Positions 59,682 to 64,000 of a stretch of 64,000 bases of DNA are shown piece after piece. Position numbers and translations under genes: made by a program. The notes under the pieces are model-generated. The model made no database searches and was not told the origin of the DNA. It saw only the letters and a list, made by a program, of their open reading frames with translations. The stretch's first letter is position 1. Every line of letters starts with the position of its first letter. This DNA is from Clostridia bacterium (lineage in GTDB: Bacteria > Bacillota > Clostridia > Oscillospirales > Acutalibacteraceae): assembly GCA_017521425.1 (NCBI GenBank), contig JAFXCQ010000018.1:1-64000 (forward strand). Direction: 5' to 3'.

Positions 59682-61609
59682 TGTACCCTCGTTTCATCAT
59701 TTTTAGGAATTTTAATTAAAACCTTTGTGCCGACACCTACCGTACTTTCTACATCGACAGTAGCCTGGAGCATTTCTTTAAGTCTTACTTTTATATTATT
59801 TATACCAACGTGAGAGCGTTCATCGTTCTCATCTGGTTGTTTATTTATGTCATAGCCTACACCATCATCAGAAATATCAACATAATAGAATGCTTCATCG
59901 TCATAAGTTCTGACAGTAACAGTACCACCCTCAGGCTTTTGGTTTATACCGTGTTTAATTGCATTTTCAACAATTGGTTGAATTGTGAGCGGTAATATAA
60001 CAAAATCGTTACATTCAATATTGTAAACAACATTAAGCCTGTCACCAAAACGATGCTTTTCAATATCAGTATAATTTGCAACGTGGTCTAATTCTTTTTC
60101 AACAGGAAGAGGTGTTTTCTGTGTTAAAGAATCCATATTTGCTCTTAAATATTTAGAGAATTTAACAACAACCTGTTCTGCTGTTTTCGGGTCTTTTTTT
60201 ATTAAATATTTGATTGTATTAAGTGCATTATAAAGGAAATGCGGTTTAATCTGACTCAACATAAGCCTCATATTTATATCCGCAAGTTCTTCTTTTAACT
60301 CTGCCTCGCGTAACTCGGCAACATACGCTTCACCAATTCTTATAACCTGAATAAGCAAAAGCATTATAATAAATACAGTACCAGCTATCGGGAAAACGAA
60401 TTCAACATTCTTTGAAATATAACCATTAATATAGTAGTTGTCTATAACTATACTTGCAATAAGAACACAGGATGCAATTAAGAAAGGTATTGAGAAACGT
60501 TTTTTCTTTGCAACCTCTACCGATATTTTATAAATTAAATACAAGTCGAGAATATAAGAAACTGCTTGTAAAAACATATAGTTTGCAGAGTCGTAGATAA
60601 TTTCTGTTACAAATTGCGGAATGAATACACAAAGCAAAAATGCACCTGAAATCACAACCATAAAGTTGTCAGATATTTTGAAATTTAAAGACCTTGCGAT
60701 GTGCATAAACAGTGCAAGCTTTATTATATAAGTTGTTGCATATATAAGCGACAGGACAATTTCGTAATTAAGCCCAAAGAAAAACGTACTGGAAATTCCA
60801 TAGCCGTTACCACTAATCATTATCCTGAACAAAAATGCAACACAAAGAACAATAAGCCAGAAAAATCTGTTATCCTTAAAGGCTACTGCGCTTATTGCTA
60901 TTATTGATATAAGAAACATCACAACCATACCAATAATAAAATACCTGAATACTAAAAGAGCTTGCATATTCGACTGGTAATGAGCACTATCAACTAAAAT
61001 TGGTAAAACTGTTATACCGCTTGAAAACTCACACGAAACTTCAATAATAATTTCGTAGGTGCCTTTTTCTGAATAATCAAGCTTTAAAGGATAATTATAT
61101 GTATCGGCATTTGAAAGCGATGCTTCTCTTATATCCGTATTACTCTGACAGTTGGTTGAAACCAAGACGCCGTCAACATAAACTCTGTAAGCACCCGGTA
61201 AATTGGGCAAAGTAATTATTACGGGTTCAGGTGAATAAACCTCATTTAAAACCTTTCTGTATGTAGCATACCCACCACTTGTAAGTCTCTCACCATCAAG
61301 CTGGTAGGTTGTCCAGGCAGATGGTAAACTCACTATTAAATCAGGCTCAAATCCTTTGAGCTGTTCTGTAATAATAAGCTTATTCCAATAAAACTCCCAA
61401 TCATCAGTAATATATACCGCCTTGTCAGAAAATATACTGTAGGTCGGTTCTGTTTCTTTTTCGTATTCAATACCCATGCTTTCTGCTGCTGCAGGTAGGA
61501 AATATGAAACCATAGGAAGCCAAAAAGCTAATAAAGCAGTAATTATAACACTAACCAAAAATACTATTATAGATATAGTTTTAGTTTTTTTACTCATAAC
61601 TTTCTTCAC
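59678..61609 (-). CDS. LytS/YehU-type sensor kinase with extracellular 7TMR-DISM-like sensor
   Basis: The 643-residue protein has an N-terminal helix and an extracellular beta-sandwich of about 150 residues ([33 protein letters not shown]). Seven membrane helices span residues 215-410, then a coiled coil follows. The His-kinase box is [19 protein letters not shown] (about residue 455), with ATPase boxes [19 protein letters not shown] and [15 protein letters not shown] sensors often detect carbohydrates or other small ligands. GTG 61609 has GGGGGTG six bases upstream; ATG 61597 is the alternative start. Confidence 0.88.
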   Translation of the reverse strand: MKKVMSKKTKTISIIVFLVSVIITALLAFWLPMVSYFLPAAAESMGIEYEKETEPTYSIFSDKAVYITDDWEFYWNKLIITEQLKGFEPDLIVSLPSAWTTYQLDGERLTSGGYATYRKVLNEVYSPEPVIITLPNLPGAYRVYVDGVLVSTNCQSNTDIREASLSNADTYNYPLKLDYSEKGTYEIIIEVSCEFSSGITVLPILVDSAHYQSNMQALLVFRYFIIGMVVMFLISIIAISAVAFKDNRFFWLIVLCVAFLFRIMISGNGYGISSTFFFGLNYEIVLSLIYATTYIIKLALFMHIARSLNFKISDNFMVVISGAFLLCVFIPQFVTEIIYDSANYMFLQAVSYILDLYLIYKISVEVAKKKRFSIPFLIASCVLIASIVIDNYYINGYISKNVEFVFPIAGTVFIIMLLLIQVIRIGEAYVAELREAELKEELADINMRLMLSQIKPHFLYNALNTIKYLIKKDPKTAEQVVVKFSKYLRANMDSLTQKTPLPVEKELDHVANYTDIEKHRFGDRLNVVYNIECNDFVILPLTIQPIVENAIKHGINQKPEGGTVTVRTYDDEAFYYVDISDDGVGYDINKQPDENDERSHVGINNIKVRLKEMLQATVDVESTVGVGTKVLIKIPKNDETRVQ

Positions 61610-61632
61610 TACCTACACCCCCATTTTCTTTA

Positions 61633-61680
61633 ATTATATAATATTTCGTTACTGAAATCAATATAAAATTCACGAAATAT
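61633..61680 (-). promoter_or_regulatory. promoter of the kinase operon with an inverted repeat
   Basis: TTGATT (61656-61661), a 17-base spacer and TATAAT (61633-61638) on the minus strand. ATATTTCGT and ACGAAATAT, a perfect 9-bp inverted repeat (61641-61680), bracket the -35 box. More TTTTCG/CGAAAA halves lie just upstream. This could be an operator for the operon's own regulator. Confidence 0.6.
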
Positions 61681-61715
61681 TTTCGTTTTATTCTCGAAAA
61701 TATAAATCTGAATTC

Positions 61716-61744
61716 TTGAAAATTCTTGAAAATTATGTTATATT
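61716..61744 (+). promoter_or_regulatory. promoter of the glmU-like/pth/mfd genes
   Basis: TTGAAA (61716-61721), a 17-base spacer and TATATT (61739-61744), about 60 bases before the ATG. Confidence 0.65.
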
Positions 61745-61802
61745 AAAGGGTAGTTTTGAAATAATAAATTATAGTAGAATTTTTTCGAAAGTGTGATTTA
61801 TT

Positions 61803-62495
61803 ATGATAAACTTTAAAAACTGCGAAAATGTTGTAGAAAACTTAATAAAGAGTGGCATTGTTATCCCCTGCCCACATACTGTTATAATTGAAGCCTCTGT
61901 CAAAATTTCAAAGGGTACTTTAATTATGCCAAATACTGTAATTCTTGGTAACACAGAAATAGGCGAAGGCTGTGTGATTGGGCCTAACTCTTACATTAAA
62001 AACAGTAAAATAAAAAACAACACTACGCTCAACAACACACAATGCTTTGAGTCAGAAATAGGCGCTTTTGTTTCGGCAGGACCGTTTGTGCATATAAGAC
62101 CTGACAGTAAAATTGCTGATAATGTTCACATTGGTAATTTTGTTGAGGTTAAAAATTCAACTGTTGACGAGGGTAGTAAATTGCCACACCTTTTATATGT
62201 CGGTGACAGTACGGTCGGTAAAAATGTAAACTTCGGTTGCGGATGTGTTACTGTTAATTATGACGGTAGAAACAAATCAAGAACTATTGTTAAAGACGGT
62301 GCTTTTATTGGTTGCAACACAAATTTAATTGCACCCGTTACAATTGGCGAAAATGCTTTTACTGCTGCGGGTAGCACAATTACAGAAAATGTTCCCGATA
62401 ACTCCCTTTCAGTAGCAAGGGCAAGACAGTTGAATAAAGAAAATTGGGTTAACATAAAAAAACCATATAAAAGACAACATCAGGAGATAAAATAA
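61803..62495 (+). CDS. stand-alone GlmU-type left-handed beta-helix acetyltransferase domain
   Basis: The 230 residues correspond to the C-terminal half of GlmU only. Hexapeptide repeats from residue 25 (ISKGTLIMPNTVILGNTEIG) lead to AGPFVHIRPDSKIADNVHIG, HIGNFVEVKNSTVDEG, the catalytic His in KLPHLLYVGD, VTVNYDGRNKSRTIV and GAFIGCNTNLIAPVTIG. The N-terminal uridyltransferase domain of about 230 residues is missing, and the promoter at 61716-61744 leaves no room for it. The protein could acetylate glucosamine 1-phosphate, with the uridylyl step done by another enzyme. Position before pth and mfd matches glmU/gcaD in Bacillus. Confidence 0.88.
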   Translation: MINFKNCENVVENLIKSGIVIPCPHTVIIEASVKISKGTLIMPNTVILGNTEIGEGCVIGPNSYIKNSKIKNNTTLNNTQCFESEIGAFVSAGPFVHIRPDSKIADNVHIGNFVEVKNSTVDEGSKLPHLLYVGDSTVGKNVNFGCGCVTVNYDGRNKSRTIVKDGAFIGCNTNLIAPVTIGENAFTAAGSTITENVPDNSLSVARARQLNKENWVNIKKPYKRQHQEIK

Positions 62496-63098
62496 ATGTT
62501 CAATTTCAGGAAAGAAAAATCAGCAGGAAATGTAGAGTTTTTAATTGTGGGACTCGGTAATCCCGGCAAAAAATATGAAACCACAAGGCACAACGCGGGT
62601 TTTATGTGCATTGATAAATTGTCACAGGAAGAAAATGTTGATGTCAAAAAAGTTAAATTCCACGCACTCATTGGCGAGTGCTACATAGACTCACACAAAG
62701 CAATTGTTATGAAACCACAGACTATGATGAACAACAGTGGTCAGGCAATTAAAGAATGTGCAACATTTTACAAAATACCACCAGAGAATATAATTGTTAT
62801 TTATGACGATATTTCATTAGAACCTGGTAAATTAAGAATCAGAAGAAAAGGTTCTGCAGGTGGTCATAATGGAATTAAAAGCATTATTGCTCATTTAGGC
62901 AGCGAAAACTTCCCAAGAGTAAAAATCGGCGTTGGTGCAAAACCACACCCCGATTACGATTTAGTTGACTGGGTTTTAGGCTCATTCCCCAAGAATGAGT
63001 TAAAACTGATTGATGAAGCGTGTACTAACGCTTACAACGCAATAAAAATAATGATGACTGGCGATATTGATGCCGCTATGTCAAAATTCAACAGTTGA
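62496..63098 (+). CDS. pth: peptidyl-tRNA hydrolase
   Basis: The 200-residue protein has the active-site signature FLIVGLGNPGKKYETTRHNAG (catalytic His within TRHNAGF), KPQTMMNNSGQAI, VIYDDISLEPGKLRIR and GSAGGHNGIKSII. It frees tRNA from dropped-off peptides. The first 13 residues precede the usual start. The start follows directly after the preceding stop with AGGAGAT upstream, so it is in one operon with the GlmU-like gene and mfd. Confidence 0.97.
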   Translation: MFNFRKEKSAGNVEFLIVGLGNPGKKYETTRHNAGFMCIDKLSQEENVDVKKVKFHALIGECYIDSHKAIVMKPQTMMNNSGQAIKECATFYKIPPENIIVIYDDISLEPGKLRIRRKGSAGGHNGIKSIIAHLGSENFPRVKIGVGAKPHPDYDLVDWVLGSFPKNELKLIDEACTNAYNAIKIMMTGDIDAAMSKFNS

Positions 63099-63117
63099 TA
63101 TATAAAATGAGGTAAAT

Positions 63118-64000
63118 ATGTCCTGTTATTCAAAACTCTTAAAAAATTCAACTGAATACAATGAGCTTTTAAAGGCGATAAATGCAGATTTGCTGCCATC
63201 AGGTGTTACGGGACTTCCGCCATCACCTAAAGCTCATTTAATACATTCGCTTTGCGAGGATACCTCTCGCAGAGCCATTGTCGTTTTACCAAATGAAGCA
63301 ATTGCATCACGACTTGTAAGTGATATAAATGAATTTGTAGGAACAGGCAAAAAGGCATATTTATACCCAGCAAGAGATTACTCCTTTAATTCCGCCGAGG
63401 GTCAATCGAGAGAATTTGAACAGGCAAGAATTAAAACTCTTTGCAAAATTATAAATAATGATTACTCTGTTATTGCTTGCTCTGCTGAAGCGGCGTTACA
63501 GCTTACAATTCCACCTGAAGAATTAAAGAAAAGAACAAAATTTATTGATCTTAATACAACCATTGAACCTGAAGAACTTATTTCTGTGTTAGTTTCTGCA
63601 GGATTTAAAAGAGCAGATATTGTTGAAGGTCCGGGTCAATTTGCTCACCGTGGTGGAATTGTTGATTTCTTCCCCGTAAATTCCGAGAAACCTGTAAGAA
63701 TTGAGCTTTGGGGTGACTCCATTGATAACATTTCTGAATTTGATGCTTCAACTCAAAGAAGAACTGATATTTTAAAATTCACAGAAATAACACCCGCAAC
63801 AGAAATTCTTTTTGATAGTGATTTTGACTTAAAAGAAAAGTTAGAAGAATTTTACGAGTCGGTTTCTGGTAAAGGCAGCGTAAAGGTAAAGCAAAATCTT
63901 TTAAAGGATATTGATGCTTTAAGCAGTGGTGTGAGAATTGCATCATTAGATAAATATCTTAATTTAGCATACAAAGATCCTGCTTCCATCTTTGATTTTT
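63118..64000 (+). CDS. mfd: transcription-repair coupling factor Mfd (5' part)
   Basis: The frame from ATG 63118 (GAGG upstream) stays open to the window end, giving 294 residues. It shows the Mfd/UvrB-like N-terminal domain: GLPPSPKAHLIHSL, YLYPARDYSFNSAEGQSREF, the UvrB-homology phrase GPGQFAHRGGIVDFFPVNSE and PVRIELWGDSIDNISEFDAST. Mfd removes RNA polymerase stalled at lesions and recruits UvrA; the full protein is about 1150 residues. The pth-mfd order is as in Bacillus. Confidence 0.95.
   Translation, partial: MSCYSKLLKNSTEYNELLKAINADLLPSGVTGLPPSPKAHLIHSLCEDTSRRAIVVLPNEAIASRLVSDINEFVGTGKKAYLYPARDYSFNSAEGQSREFEQARIKTLCKIINNDYSVIACSAEAALQLTIPPEELKKRTKFIDLNTTIEPEELISVLVSAGFKRADIVEGPGQFAHRGGIVDFFPVNSEKPVRIELWGDSIDNISEFDASTQRRTDILKFTEITPATEILFDSDFDLKEKLEEFYESVSGKGSVKVKQNLLKDIDALSSGVRIASLDKYLNLAYKDPASIFDF

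Noticed and set aside
1-64000. tRNA, rRNA, prophage, restriction-modification or toxin-antitoxin genes
   Set aside because: Looked for on both strands; no cloverleaf, rRNA segment, integrase, methylase or toxin-antitoxin pair was recognised.

Overview
The window is low-GC DNA, with strong Shine-Dalgarno sites and many consensus sigma-A promoters. It comes from a spore-forming member of the Clostridia. The evidence is spoIIID, yqfC, yqfD and a ylbJ-type spore gene, the Bacillus-like order yqfC-yqfD-phoH-ybeY-dgkA-era-yqzL-recO-mutS2, and a monoderm cell-wall gene set. The two cytosolic alpha-mannosidases, the GH27 alpha-galactosidase and the secreted fibronectin type III (FN3) proteins suggest a gut or rumen glycan user, perhaps Oscillospirales. 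That placement is inference.

Layout. 1-6 kb: the tail of an unknown gene, REP-like hairpins, an RHS-repeat remnant, an AgrC/AgrA-type two-component pair, two paralogous small membrane proteins and a secreted FN3 protein. 6-8 kb: a BlaI repressor and a BlaR1-like M56 protease, apparently co-transcribed with the FN3 gene. 8-12 kb: mscL-murT-gatD, in which the GatD partner lacks both catalytic residues, then divergently coaX with an ECF transporter S component (probable pantothenate salvage). 12-18 kb: two lipoproteins, a VanY-type carboxypeptidase, a DUF1963-like protein, an anchored protein, SpoIIID and a phosphohexomutase. 18-23 kb: a translationally coupled pair of extended SDR enzymes, two prepilin-like proteins and three large intergenic repeat elements. 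23-32 kb: the conserved mutS2-to-yqfC cluster, YlbJ and a small Cys-rich protein. 32-39 kb: PRPP synthetase with a structured leader, a DUF4234 protein, and a metallophosphoesterase, alpha-galactosidase and DUF975 operon. 39-54 kb: two GH38 mannosidases, a GPH sugar transporter interrupted by one amber codon, two giant FN3 proteins and a HAD phosphatase. 54-64 kb: an ECF sigma/anti-sigma pair, nth, a peptide-binding lipoprotein, VanZ, a LytS-like kinase with its regulator, then a GlmU acetyltransferase domain on its own, pth and the start of mfd.

The most unusual feature is not a gene. Seven intergenic regions (about 273-359, 18254-18655, 21317-21506, 22811-23053, 39117-39298, 44121-44228 and 58683-58866) carry related elements. 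Their borders are arrays of exact 7-bp period whose sequence differs from copy to copy, and they surround a terminator-like hairpin. Four of the copies also carry one or two small hairpins with a constant 3-base loop and compensating stem changes, next to TTTCGG and ATTATAA boxes. One copy holds a further insertion of about 200 bp, made of a chain of palindromes inside 19-bp inverted repeats. The elements sit at gene 3' ends, five of them between convergent genes, and at least one supplies the stop codon of a neighbouring gene. I know of no named family that fits.
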